From Rebecca billardiae RCC1528 (taxonomy: Eukaryota; Haptophyta), in contig OZ251236.1 of the NCBI GenBank assembly GCA_965240325.2, positions 682,001-746,000 on the forward strand: DNA of 64,000 nucleotides. The letters run 5' to 3'. Both the position numbers and the translations under genes were made by a program. The notes below the pieces were generated by a model, which saw only the letters and a program-made list of their open reading frames with translations, searched no databases and had not been told where the DNA came from. The first letter of the stretch is position 1; every line of letters begins with the position of its first letter. This document shows positions 42,599 to 54,632 of the stretch, in pieces.

Positions 42599-43064
42599 CC
42601 ACGGCTCGTCTCGTCAACGGTCAAGTCTCACTCTCGTCATCAAGACGTACGACGTCGACGATGCGGATGTCGATGACTCCGCGACGATGACTAATTCCAT
42701 GATGGCGGGTTAAAGACACAGGCACGAGGGCGCAGCTCTCCTGATTCGTCTGTAGTGGTACTGGTCGAAGCTTGCAGCAGTGGCAGTGGTGTGAGCACGT
42801 TGATGTTGGTCCCCATGCCCATGGGCATGGCGGATGTCGTTGTTGTCGTCGTCCGGACGTCGTCAGGCCCACCAGGAAGTGCATGGGTACGAAATCAAAG
42901 GCGAGTGAGCATGTTGGCGTCGGCCAGGCCGTCCCCTACTTGGTCAGCAGCTGGTGCGGATGATGTCGTCGCCTACTTGGTCAGTGGCTGGTCATGGTGG
43001 ACGATGGTGTAGCCTGTTCTTGGTCAGCAGCTGGTGGATGATGTTGTGGCCGAAGTTAGTAGTA
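42599..43064. other. 3' flank of filamin-repeat gene with short imperfect repeats
   Basis: Noncoding. TTGGTCAGCAGCTGGTG-like words recur near 42940, 42975 and 43020, giving an imperfect tandem repeat before the X/Y array begins. Confidence 0.5.
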
Positions 43065-43846
43065 CAGGGTCTCCAACATTAAACTGGACACTTTGGGCAG
43101 CAGCTCAGCGTACGGCCTGTGGCTGCCTCGCGCGGGGTCAGGAGCGGCCAGCTCGGCTCGTGTGCACCCCACTAGGTCTGTCTGCGACCGCGCATAGCCG
43201 GGCAGCCCGCGTGGAGCACCCCTCTGGGTCATGCGGACAGTCGGCACAAGGCTGGTCGTGAGGGCCGTGAAGCAGCCGTGTGGCTTCTGCGCATGTCTGT
43301 AGCCAGCAAGCCCGCTCAAGGCCGCGCAGATATTATTACGTGGCATGGTCGATGACTATGCGGCATGCGCTCGACAGCCCTGGGCAAGCCCGGACGTAGC
43401 GCTACACCAGGAGTATATACGGCTCGATCGGACCAGCCTACCAGTTGCGCACCTCGCTTGCACAGCTGCTGCACAGCCCATCGATCGGCTCTGGCCGTGC
43501 AGGCAAGGGCTACAGTCGGCGCCACTACCCGCAGCGAACGCTGGAGACCCACCAGTGCGCGCACCAACCCGCCCGCCGCCAAATGCAACCGTGCGCCAGA
43601 TACGAATTTTAGCAGGCATGCCACCCGCGGGGGCTCCGTGGACCTGTTCAGAGCCAACCGCTAGTCGGTTGAGCTGTACATCCAAGCCAGCCCTGGCCAC
43701 ACGCTGAGCGCGCCGCTCGCTGCACCCACACCCTGTCGTCATCCGAGGAGTAAGGTCCATGGCGCTCATGCGAGCCTCTGGCCCATCTCATCGTTAGCAG
43801 CCGTAGTCAGCAAAAATCAGTGTCCGAACAATTGTTGGGGACCCTG
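43065..43846. mobile_element. X element copy 1 (782 bp, hAT-like ends)
   Basis: Begins CAGGGTCTCCAACA and ends TGTTGGGGACCCTG, inverted repeats with one mismatch. Including a second matching block (GGACACT), the ends agree at about 20 of 27 positions. CAGGG-type ends are typical of hAT elements. No transposase is encoded; internal frames show no domain. The left flank is unique sequence. No 8-bp target duplication is evident. Confidence 0.65.
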
Positions 43847-46800
43847 TGTGCACACTCGCCTGCCGCATGTTGAGTGACTGTCAGCCAGGGAGCTGAAGAC
43901 GACGGCTTCTCAGAGGCCGCGCGAGCTCGACGGCGGCGCGCGCGGGCACGGTGGGCTGGCGCGGCCCCGGCGCGCGCCCATCCGGCCGCGCGCCGCCGCG
44001 CCAGCCGCTCCTGCACGCGGGCTGACTCAGGCGTCAGCCTCACCCAACCGTGAGCCGCCAGCTGCTTGCCGTGGAGCTGGTCGGGAGAGGATGGGGTGGG
44101 TCGGCTGCTCCCAGAAGCTCCCCACGCGCGCCGCGCGCGCTGCATGCGGGTGCGGCGGGTCGGCGCGGCCCCGCCGCGCGCCCATCCGGCCGCGCGCCGC
44201 CGCGCCAGCCGCTCCTGCACGCGGGCTGACTCAGGCGTCAGCCTCACCCAACCGTGAGCCGCCAGCTGCTTGCCGTGGAGCTGGTCGGGAGAGGATGGGG
44301 TGGGTCGGCTGCTCCCAGAAGCTCCCCACGCGCGCCGCGCGCGCTGCATGCGGGTGCGGCGGGTCGGCGCGGCCCCGCCGCGCGCTCATCCGGCCGCGCG
44401 CCGCCGCGCCAGCCGCTCCTGCACGCGGGCTGACTCAGGCGTCAGCCTCACCCAACCGTGAGCCGCCAGCTGCTTGCCGTGGAGCTGGTCGGGAGATGAT
44501 GGGGTGGGTCGGCTGCTCCCAGAAGCTCTCCACGCGCGCCGCGCGCGCTGCATACGGGTGCGGCGGGTCGGCGCGGCCCCGCCGCGCGCCCATCCGGCCG
44601 CGCGCCGCCGCGCCAGCCGCTCCTGCACGCGGGCATGGCTGCCGAAGATCCGCACGGAATCGGCCGGGCATCAGACAGCAGTACCCGAATAACGGTTCGA
44701 ATCGCTCAGTAACGTCGAAAGCAATGCCTGCCGGCCGCGGCGCGCCGGCGCGCAGGTCAGCACGGCGGGCACGCGCTGGTACGGACCACTGTGGTGCTCC
44801 TGCGAGCAGCTGCTGACGCGTTGGCGCGATGAGACCAGCGTCCTCGCAAACACGTGACCAGGTGGCCCAGTGCCACTGCCCTGCCTCCACACGCTAGTCG
44901 AGGGAGTGACGCGTGCCGAATGTGTCTCGCCGGATGACCACCAAGGCTGCTGTCAATAAATATGAGGTGGGTCTCGTCGACAACCCGAACTGCTGGGTGT
45001 CTATTTGAAATATACTCCGCAGATTCTGCCAGTGGCAGCTACGGAGCTACGCTCGTCGCCGAGATACCTTCAGTGTGCACACTCGCCTGCCGCATGTTGA
45101 GTGACTGTCAGCCAGGGAGCTGAAGACGACGGCTTCTCAGAGGCCGCGCGAGCTCGACGGCGGCGCGCGCGGGCACGGTGGGCTGGCGCGGCCCCGGCGC
45201 GCGCCCATCCGGCCGCGCGCCGCCGCGCCAGCCGCTCCTGCACGCGGGCTGACTCAGGCGTCAGCCTCACCCAACCGTGAGCCGCCAGCTGCTTGCCGTG
45301 GAGCTGGTCGGGAGAGGATGGGGTGGGTCGGCTGCTCCCAGAAGCTCCCCACGCGCGCCGCGCGCGCTGCATGCGGGTGCGGCGGGTCGGCGCGGCCCCG
45401 CCGCGCGCCCATCCGGCCGCGCGCCGCCGCGCCAGCCGCTCCTGCACGCGGGCTGACTCAGGCGTCAGCCTCACCCAACCGTGAGCCGCCAGCTGCTTGC
45501 CGTGGAGCTGGTCGGGAGAGGATGGGGTGGGTCGGCTGCTCCCAGAAGCTCCCCACGCGCGCCGCGCGCGCTGCATGCGGGTGCGGCGGGTCGGCGCGGC
45601 CCCGCCGCGCGCTCATCCGGCCGCGCGCCGCCGCGCCAGCCGCTCCTGCACGCGGGCTGACTCAGGCGTCAGCCTCACCCAACCGTGAGCCGCCAGCTGC
45701 TTGCCGTGGAGCTGGTCGGGAGATGATGGGGTGGGTCGGCTGCTCCCAGAAGCTCTCCACGCGCGCCGCGCGCGCTGCATACGGGTGCGGCGGGTCGGCG
45801 CGGCCCCGCCGCGCGCCCATCCGGCCGCGCGCCGCCGCGCCAGCCGCTCCTGCACGCGGGCATGGCTGCCGAAGATCCGCACGGAATCGGCCGGGCATCA
45901 GACAGCAGTACCCGAATAACGGTTCGAATCGCTCAGTAACGTCGAAAGCAATGCCTGCCGGCCGCGGCGCGCCGGCGCGCAGGTCAGCACGGCGGGCACG
46001 CGCTGGTACGGACCACTGTGGTGCTCCTGCGAGCAGCTGCTGACGCGTTGGCGCGATGAGACCAGCGTCCTCGCAAACACGTGACCAGGTGGCCCAGTGC
46101 CACTGCCCTGCCTCCACACGCTAGTCGAGGGAGTGACGCGTGCCGAATGTGTCTCGCCGGATGACCACCAAGGCTGCTGTCAATAAATATGAGGTGGGTC
46201 TCGTCGACAACCCGAACTGCTGGGTGTCTATTTGAAATATACTCCGCAGATTCTGCCAGTGGCAGCTACGGAGCTACGCTCGTCGCCGAGATACCTTCAG
46301 TGTGCACACTCGCCTGCCGCATGTTGAGTGACTGTCAGCCAGGGAGCTGAAGACGACGGCTTCTCAGAGGCCGCGCGAGCTCGACGGCGGCGCGCGCGGG
46401 CACGGTGGGCTGGCGCGGCCCCGGCGCGCGCCCATCCGGCCGCGCGCCGCCGCGCCAGCCGCTCCTGCACGCGGGCTGACTCAGGCGTCAGCCTCACCCA
46501 ACCGTGAGCCGCCAGCTGCTTGCCGTGGAGCTGGTCGGGAGAGGATGGGGTGGGTCGGCTGCTCCCAGAAGCTCCCCACGCGCGCCGCGCGCGCTGCATG
46601 CGGGTGCGGCGGGTCGGCGCGGCCCCGCCGCGCGCCCATCCGGCCGCGCGCCGCCGCGCCAGCCGCTCCTGCACGCGGGCTGACTCAGGCGTCAGCCTCA
46701 CCCAACCGTGAGCCGCCAGCTGCTTGCCGTGGAGCTGGTCGGGAGAGGATGGGGTGGGTCGGCTGCTCCCAGAAGCTCCCCACGCGCGCCGCGCGCGCTG

Positions 46801-47527
46801 CATGCGGGTGCGGCGGGTCGGCGCGGCCCCGCCGCGCGCTCATCCGGCCGCGCGCCGCCGCGCCAGCCGCTCCTGCACGCGGGCTGACTCAGGCGTCAGC
46901 CTCACCCAACCGTGAGCCGCCAGCTGCTTGCCGTGGAGCTGGTCGGGAGATGATGGGGTGGGTCGGCTGCTCCCAGAAGCTCTCCACGCGCGCCGCGCGC
47001 GCTGCATACGGGTGCGGCGGGTCGGCGCGGCCCCGCCGCGCGCCCATCCGGCCGCGCGCCGCCGCGCCAGCCGCTCCTGCACGCGGGCATGGCTGCCGAA
47101 GATCCGCACGGAATCGGCCGGGCATCAGACAGCAGTACCCGAATAACGGTTCGAATCGCTCAGTAACGTCGAAAGCAATGCCTGCCGGCCGCGGCGCGCC
47201 GGCGCGCAGGTCAGCACGGCGGGCACGCGCTGGTACGGACCACTGTGGTGCTCCTGCGAGCAGCTGCTGACGCGTTGGCGCGATGAGACCAGCGTCCTCG
47301 CAAACACGTGACCAGGTGGCCCAGTGCCACTGCCCTGCCTCCACACGCTAGTCGAGGGAGTGACGCGTGCCGAATGTGTCTCGCCGGATGACCACCAAGG
47401 CTGCTGTCAATAAATATGAGGTGGGTCTCGTCGACAACCCGAACTGCTGGGTGTCTATTTGAAATATACTCCGCAGATTCTGCCAGTGGCAGCTACGGAG
47501 CTACGCTCGTCGCCGAGATACCTTCAG
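43847..47527. repeat. Three tandem Y units (1227 bp each)
   Basis: Y1 43847-45073, Y2 45074-46300 and Y3 46301-47527, each from TGTGCACACTCGCC to GAGATACCTTCAG. The frames repeat identically at exactly 1227-bp spacing, implying very recent duplication. Each Y contains three 204-bp subrepeats (starting near 44051, 44255 and 44459 in Y1) and a partial fourth. An AATAAA lies near the unit's 3' end. No protein domain is recognisable in any frame; the recurrent Arg/Ala-rich frames reflect GC content. Confidence 0.93.
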
Positions 47528-48306
47528 GGTCTCCAACATTAAACTGGACACTTTGGGCAGCAGCTCAGCGTACGGCCTGTGGCTGCCTCGCGCGGGGTCA
47601 GGAGCGGCCAGCTCGGCTCGTGTGCACCCCACTAGGTCTGTCTGCGACCGCGCATAGCCGGGCAGCCCGCGTGGAGCACCCCTCTGGGTCATGCGGACAG
47701 TCGGCACAAGGCTGGTCGTGAGGGCCGTGAAGCAGCCGTGTGGCTTCTGCGCATGTCTGTAGCCAGCAAGCCCGCTCAAGGCCGCGCAGATATTATTACG
47801 TGGCATGGTCGATGACTATGCGGCATGCGCTCGACAGCCCTGGGCAAGCCCGGACGTAGCGCTACACCAGGAGTATATACGGCTCGATCGGACCAGCCTA
47901 CCAGTTGCGCACCTCGCTTGCACAGCTGCTGCACAGCCCATCGATCGGCTCTGGCCGTGCAGGCAAGGGCTACAGTCGGCGCCACTACCCGCAGCGAACG
48001 CTGGAGACCCACCAGTGCGCGCACCAACCCGCCCGCCGCCAAATGCAACCGTGCGCCAGATACGAATTTTAGCAGGCATGCCACCCGCGGGGGCTCCGTG
48101 GACCTGTTCAGAGCCAACCGCTAGTCGGTTGAGCTGTACATCCAAGCCAGCCCTGGCCACACGCTGAGCGCGCCGCTCGCTGCACCCACACCCTGTCGTC
48201 ATCCGAGGAGTAAGGTCCATGGCGCTCATGCGAGCCTCTGGCCCATCTCATCGTTAGCAGCCGTAGTCAGCAAAAATCAGTGTCCGAACAATTGTTGGGG
48301 ACCCTG
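47525..48306. mobile_element. X element copy 2
   Basis: Same 782-bp unit as copy 1, with the peptides of its frames identical. Its first three bases, CAG, coincide with the last three of Y3. Confidence 0.65.
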
Positions 48307-49533
48307 TGTGCACACTCGCCTGCCGCATGTTGAGTGACTGTCAGCCAGGGAGCTGAAGACGACGGCTTCTCAGAGGCCGCGCGAGCTCGACGGCGGCGCG
48401 CGCGGGCACGGTGGGCTGGCGCGGCCCCGGCGCGCGCCCATCCGGCCGCGCGCCGCCGCGCCAGCCGCTCCTGCACGCGGGCTGACTCAGGCGTCAGCCT
48501 CACCCAACCGTGAGCCGCCAGCTGCTTGCCGTGGAGCTGGTCGGGAGAGGATGGGGTGGGTCGGCTGCTCCCAGAAGCTCCCCACGCGCGCCGCGCGCGC
48601 TGCATGCGGGTGCGGCGGGTCGGCGCGGCCCCGCCGCGCGCCCATCCGGCCGCGCGCCGCCGCGCCAGCCGCTCCTGCACGCGGGCTGACTCAGGCGTCA
48701 GCCTCACCCAACCGTGAGCCGCCAGCTGCTTGCCGTGGAGCTGGTCGGGAGAGGATGGGGTGGGTCGGCTGCTCCCAGAAGCTCCCCACGCGCGCCGCGC
48801 GCGCTGCATGCGGGTGCGGCGGGTCGGCGCGGCCCCGCCGCGCGCTCATCCGGCCGCGCGCCGCCGCGCCAGCCGCTCCTGCACGCGGGCTGACTCAGGC
48901 GTCAGCCTCACCCAACCGTGAGCCGCCAGCTGCTTGCCGTGGAGCTGGTCGGGAGATGATGGGGTGGGTCGGCTGCTCCCAGAAGCTCTCCACGCGCGCC
49001 GCGCGCGCTGCATACGGGTGCGGCGGGTCGGCGCGGCCCCGCCGCGCGCCCATCCGGCCGCGCGCCGCCGCGCCAGCCGCTCCTGCACGCGGGCATGGCT
49101 GCCGAAGATCCGCACGGAATCGGCCGGGCATCAGACAGCAGTACCCGAATAACGGTTCGAATCGCTCAGTAACGTCGAAAGCAATGCCTGCCGGCCGCGG
49201 CGCGCCGGCGCGCAGGTCAGCACGGCGGGCACGCGCTGGTACGGACCACTGTGGTGCTCCTGCGAGCAGCTGCTGACGCGTTGGCGCGATGAGACCAGCG
49301 TCCTCGCAAACACGTGACCAGGTGGCCCAGTGCCACTGCCCTGCCTCCACACGCTAGTCGAGGGAGTGACGCGTGCCGAATGTGTCTCGCCGGATGACCA
49401 CCAAGGCTGCTGTCAATAAATATGAGGTGGGTCTCGTCGACAACCCGAACTGCTGGGTGTCTATTTGAAATATACTCCGCAGATTCTGCCAGTGGCAGCT
49501 ACGGAGCTACGCTCGTCGCCGAGATACCTTCAG
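48307..49533. repeat. Y unit copy 4 (1227 bp)
   Basis: Identical in frame content to Y1-Y3 and framed by two X copies. Confidence 0.93.
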
Positions 49534-50312
49534 GGTCTCCAACATTAAACTGGACACTTTGGGCAGCAGCTCAGCGTACGGCCTGTGGCTGCCTCGCGCG
49601 GGGTCAGGAGCGGCCAGCTCGGCTCGTGTGCACCCCACTAGGTCTGTCTGCGACCGCGCATAGCCGGGCAGCCCGCGTGGAGCACCCCTCTGGGTCATGC
49701 GGACAGTCGGCACAAGGCTGGTCGTGAGGGCCGTGAAGCAGCCGTGTGGCTTCTGCGCATGTCTGTAGCCAGCAAGCCCGCTCAAGGCCGCGCAGATATT
49801 ATTACGTGGCATGGTCGATGACTATGCGGCATGCGCTCGACAGCCCTGGGCAAGCCCGGACGTAGCGCTACACCAGGAGTATATACGGCTCGATCGGACC
49901 AGCCTACCAGTTGCGCACCTCGCTTGCACAGCTGCTGCACAGCCCATCGATCGGCTCTGGCCGTGCAGGCAAGGGCTACAGTCGGCGCCACTACCCGCAG
50001 CGAACGCTGGAGACCCACCAGTGCGCGCACCAACCCGCCCGCCGCCAAATGCAACCGTGCGCCAGATACGAATTTTAGCAGGCATGCCACCCGCGGGGGC
50101 TCCGTGGACCTGTTCAGAGCCAACCGCTAGTCGGTTGAGCTGTACATCCAAGCCAGCCCTGGCCACACGCTGAGCGCGCCGCTCGCTGCACCCACACCCT
50201 GTCGTCATCCGAGGAGTAAGGTCCATGGCGCTCATGCGAGCCTCTGGCCCATCTCATCGTTAGCAGCCGTAGTCAGCAAAAATCAGTGTCCGAACAATTG
50301 TTGGGGACCCTG
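49531..50312. mobile_element. X element copy 3
   Basis: Third 782-bp copy. Its right flank changes to unique sequence (TAGTTCAGAAG) eleven bases before the fold-back element begins. Confidence 0.65.
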
Positions 50313-50339
50313 TAGTTCAGAAGAGTCACTACAAAAAGT

Positions 50340-51956
50340 CTCCGCCAGCGGAGCATCCGGGCAAGGGGCCCAGACCCTCCGCCGGCGGAGATTTTTGTGG
50401 CCACGAAAAATCCCCGCTGGCGGAGCATGGAATGCTCCGCTGGCGGAGCCTGGGCTTGCAGGAATGACACAACAAACGTACTAGTTATGGTATCAGAAGT
50501 CTGTCAACCACCGAACAGCAGTCACCTCCGCTGGCGGAGCTCGCTAATGAGCCATGCCTTTTGTAAACTAATACACTCGGCACTTGAACTGAGCTCCGCT
50601 GGCGGAGCTTCGGGGGCGCCGAATGCCATTCTTGATGACCCACCTGACTTGAACTGAGCTCCGCTGGCGGAGCGTCGGTGGTCAGCGCCGTGTGTCATAT
50701 CGGAGAAATAATGCTAAGCCTTTCAACGCATTCATACTCTGCTGTGCCACACATTCAACCTCCGCTGGCGGAGCTCACTGGCCTATTCGACTTGAACTGA
50801 GCTCCACTGGTGGAGCCTCGGCTGCGCCGAATGTCCTTAATCGATGACCCACTCTCGACTTGAGCTGAGCTCCCCTGGCGGAGCTTTGGTGGCGCCGCAT
50901 GTCATATTGGAGTAACGCGGAAGCGTCAACCGTAGTCATATCTATATTGAGACTCAACCTCCGCTGGCGGAGCTCGCGGACCTACTAGTATTCAACTTTA
51001 ACTGAGCTCCGCTGGCGGAGCCTCGGCTGTGTCGAATGTCCTTATCGATGGCCGACGTCTTGACTTGAGCTGAGCTCCGCTGGCGGAGCTTTGGTGGCGC
51101 CGCATGCCATTTATGGGAATAATGTGAAGCCGTTAACCATAATCATATCCATATTGACACTCAACCTCCGCTGGCGGAGCTCACGGACCTATTCGACTTG
51201 AGCTGAGCTCCACTGGCGGAGCTTTGGTGGCGCCGCATATCATATTGGAGTAATGCGAAGCCGTCAACCGTAATCATACGTATCCATATTGATACTCAAC
51301 CTCCGCTGGCGGAGCTCACTGGCCTATTCGACTTGAACTGAGCTCCGCTGGCGGAGCCTCGGCTCCGCCGAATGTCCTTATCGATGGCCCACGTCTTGAC
51401 TTGAGCTGAGCTCCGCTGGCGGAGCTTTGGTGGCGCCGCATGTCATATTGGAGTAATGCAAAGCCATTAACTACCGTAATCATATCCATATTGACACTCA
51501 ACCTCCGCTGGCGGAGCTCGCGGGCCTATTCAACTTGAACTGAGCTCCGCTGGCGGAGCCTCGGCTGCGCCGAATGTCCTTATCGATGGCCCACTTGACT
51601 TGAGCTGAGCTCCGCTGGCGGAGCTTTGGTGGCGCCGCATGTCATATTGGAGTAATGCAAAGCCGTTAACTACCGTAATCATATCCATATTGACACTCAA
51701 CCTCCGCTGGCGGAGCTCGCGGGCCTATTCAACTTGAACTGAGCTCCGCTGGCGGAGCCTCGGCTGCGCCGAATGTCCTTATCGATGGCCCACGACTTGA
51801 CTTGAGCTGAGCTCCGCTGGCGGAGCTTTGGTGGCGCCGAATGTCATATTGGAGTAATGCGAAGTCGTTAACCGTAATACTATCCATATTGACACTCAAC
51901 CTCCGCTGGCGGAGCTCACGGGCCTATTCAACTTGAACTGAGCTCCGCTGGCGGAG
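50340..51956. repeat. Left-arm satellite of 14-bp hairpins (CTCCGCTGGCGGAG)
   Basis: About 25 copies of CTCCGCTGGCGGAG or one-base variants, each a 6-bp stem with a 2-nt loop. They are arranged three per 200-bp higher-order unit; for instance the CCTCGGCTG landmark recurs at about 51357, 51557 and 51757. Spacers are GC-poorer and themselves conserved (CATATTGGAGTAATG, ATCCATATTGACACTCAAC). Confidence 0.95.
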
Positions 51957-52600
51957 CCTCTGCTTGTGGTTTGCTGCAATTGGGGCTGGGCAGCCTGGGC
52001 TCAGCATGGGGCAGCTGTTCACAGCCCAGGCGGGGCGTCACCGCCTGTGAGCCGTCGGTGGGCAGGGCCGACGGCGTCGCAGAGCTCATGCGTGGGAGCA
52101 GCGCGTCGAGGAAGCGATCAAGGTCGAGAAGGAAGGGGCAAGCAGCAGGGGCTGCCTGTACGTTTGTACATGCCTCCACACCGGTGCACATCACCCTTGC
52201 TCACTGCAGTCGTGAACAGTGCTGCCACTCATCTCATCATCGCTCACCATGCAGTGACGGCCGAGCTGCGGCGAACTCTCACAGGCACCGAACACGCATC
52301 GGCTGTGCCCGCTGGTGCTGGTATGCGCTGTCCTCTACTTGCTGTCGGACAGCAAGGAGACGGCACAGCCGCATCTGCGAGCGGGCGAGGTGATGCTGTC
52401 CAGTGTCCTCTGCTCAGCGAGGCTGAGAGGCTGAGCACGGATCACGGATAGTGAGCCCTGGTATCTCAACGCATCCAGGAGAGCAGTTGGTGCATGCCTG
52501 TGCTCAGACGTGCAGGACCAACCATCCGGTGCTGATTCAAGCACCCGCGCCAACAGCGGCGGCACTCAACTCCACGCTGCTGATGCGGCCGCACAGCTGC
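51957..52600. repeat. Fold-back middle block, left copy
   Basis: A non-repetitive block of about 640 bp, duplicated inverted at 55220-55863. It contains a small frame of 88 codons (minus, 51928-52194) with a protein-like stretch, PFLLDLDRFLDALLPRMSS, kept in both arms but similar to nothing I know. It may be a gene fragment captured by the element. Confidence 0.6.
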
Positions 52601-53187
52601 AGGGATGGTACCACGGCGGGCGACGGCGGGCGCTGCAGCTGGCAGCTCGGTGGTGCCTGCCCGAGGGGCCTGGGCGCCGGGCGCACCGAGCGCGATGACG
52701 CCTCTCGCATCGCCTAGCGCGCTGGAGCCGCTGTCATCCGATGCTGCTGTGCCCGCGCCCAGCTTGGGCTGCAGCAGCTGCGCTCGACTCCGCGCCGAGT
52801 GCGGCGGCAGCAGCGGGGATGGTGCCACCGCGGGCTGCGGCAGGCGCTGCGGCTGGCAGCTCGGTGGTGCGCGCCCGAGGGGCCTGGGCGCTGGGCACAG
52901 CGAGCGCGGTGACGCTGCTCGCCTCGCCCAGCGCGCTGGAGCCGCTGCCATCGCGCGCTGCGCTGCCCGCGCCCAGCTTGGGCTGCCGCAGCTGCACTCA
53001 ACTCCTCGCCGAGTGCGGCGGCAGCAGCAGGGATGGTACCACGCGGGCGGCGGCTATCACTTTGGCTGGCAGCTCGGTGGTGCCTGCCCGAGGGGCCTGG
53101 GCGGTGGACGCACCGAGCGCGATGACGTTGCTCGCCTCGCCCAGCGCGCTGGAGCCGCTGCCATCCGGCGCTGCGGTGTCCGCGGCT
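52600..53187. repeat. Left inner 214-bp tandem repeats
   Basis: Units marked by CTGGCAGCTCGGTGGTG recur at about 52639, 52853 and 53066, with degenerate copies near 53290 and 53419 in the spacer. The reverse-complement counterparts lie at 54480-55220. Confidence 0.85.
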
Positions 53188-54632
53188 CCGCGCCCCGCCG
53201 GGGCAGCTAGCTGTCACAGCTGGCAGCTGCGCTCGACTCCGCGCCAGTGGGAGGGATGATGCCTCGGCGGGTGGTGGCGGTCGATGCAGCTGGCAGCTCG
53301 GTAGTGCGCGCCCGAGGGGCGTGACCGGCCTAGGCAGCAGCAGCTGCGCTGGACTCCGCGCCGATTGTGGCTGCAGCAGCAGGGAAGGCGCCACTGGCTG
53401 CGGCGGAGGTGGATGCAGCGATCAGCTCGGTTGTGTGCGCGCGAGGGGCCTGGGCGGCAGACGCGCCCAATGCGGTGACGCCGATGCACGCGTCCGATAT
53501 GCTGGCCAGCAGCAGCCGTTGTGACACTTCTTCCGCCGGCTGACGGCAGCAGGCGGTACCATCGGTCACATTGGTGAATTCGAATCGGGGAGAACCCGGC
53601 AGGCCTCAGCCCCGGACACTGCTGCCTGCCAATGACCTGTGAGGGCCGCAGGCCTTCCGGGGCACGGGGGCCGCTGCGGTCAGCTCTTTGAGCTAGCCCG
53701 GCGCCGGGCGCGCGAACAAGTACGGCCCGGCGTCGGTGAGGCCGAGCAAGGCGCGCCGAAGTGCCGCGGCCCAGATCTCAGCGCACGCATCATCAGTACT
53801 ACGACATCACTGCGCCGCGGATATGCATCAGATAGCGCGACTGATGATGATGATGCGCCGCGCGCTCCCCGCTGACCGGAGCCCGACTACGAGTAGCAGG
53901 CGCGCATGATCTGAGCTGAGTACGTAAGTAGCCCGTGTCATCCAGTGGCGGTGTCACACTTATGTGACTCAGGAGTCGGAGGAGTCGTTATCGTCATATC
54001 GTCATCATCATCATGAAGACGCGCAATAAAACGGTCATCAGGCGGACCTGCGCTACCATACGCCGTCAATGTAATGCTGAGGGCGAGGCCGGCAGCGTAG
54101 TCGTAACCTACTACTACTACGTACAGAAAAAAGTATAGCGCCATCATAAGAAGAGTAGCTGCGTGTGACTCGTCACCGCGTTCTCAAAACTCCTGCGCTG
54201 CTGATCGGGACTCGGACGTACGCCGTCTTAAGCCTATATACCGGCGTGCGGTCGCAAGTCAATTCACGCGGCCCCTGCGACTCAGCGGCTCACTCACCTG
54301 GCTCATACGCAGCAACCGAGCAGTCACGGAGATCTGAGCAGCAGCTGTTAATTACCAGCCTGCTGCTGCTGCTGCCTGCGGCCGCACGCGGCGTGGAGTC
54401 GAGCGCACAGTCCGCAGCTGCCCGAACGGTTCAGCAGCATCAAATGGCAGCGGCTCGAGCGTGATAGGGGAAGCGAGGGGCGTCAGCTCGCTCGGCGCGT
54501 CCGTCGCCCAGGCCCCTTGGGCAGGCACCGTCGAGCTACCAGCTGCAGCGACTGCCGCCGCTCGCCGTGGTACAATCCCTGCTGCTGCCGCCGCACGGGT
54601 GCGGAGTCGAGCGCACCTCGTGCTGCTCCGGC
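53188..54632. other. Central spacer of the fold-back element
   Basis: Mostly unique sequence with degenerate 214-bp repeat pieces at both edges, a GATGATG/CATCATC run near 53840 and 54000, and no recognisable gene. If the element ever had a transposase, it is not here in recognisable form. Confidence 0.55.

Noticed and set aside
44690-44702. GGTTCGAATC in each Y unit, resembling a tRNA T-loop
   Set aside because: Flanking bases do not form a T-stem, and no D-arm, anticodon arm or acceptor stem fits around it.
43847-50312. Recurrent 150-240-codon frames in the X/Y array as a multigene family
   Set aside because: Frames occur on both strands, are Arg/Ala-rich as expected for GC-rich noncoding DNA, several begin with non-ATG codons, and none shows a domain.
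50340-51956. Regularly spaced 14-bp palindromes suggesting a CRISPR-like array
   Set aside because: The DNA is eukaryotic nuclear, the intervals are themselves repeats rather than unique spacers, and no cas gene is present.
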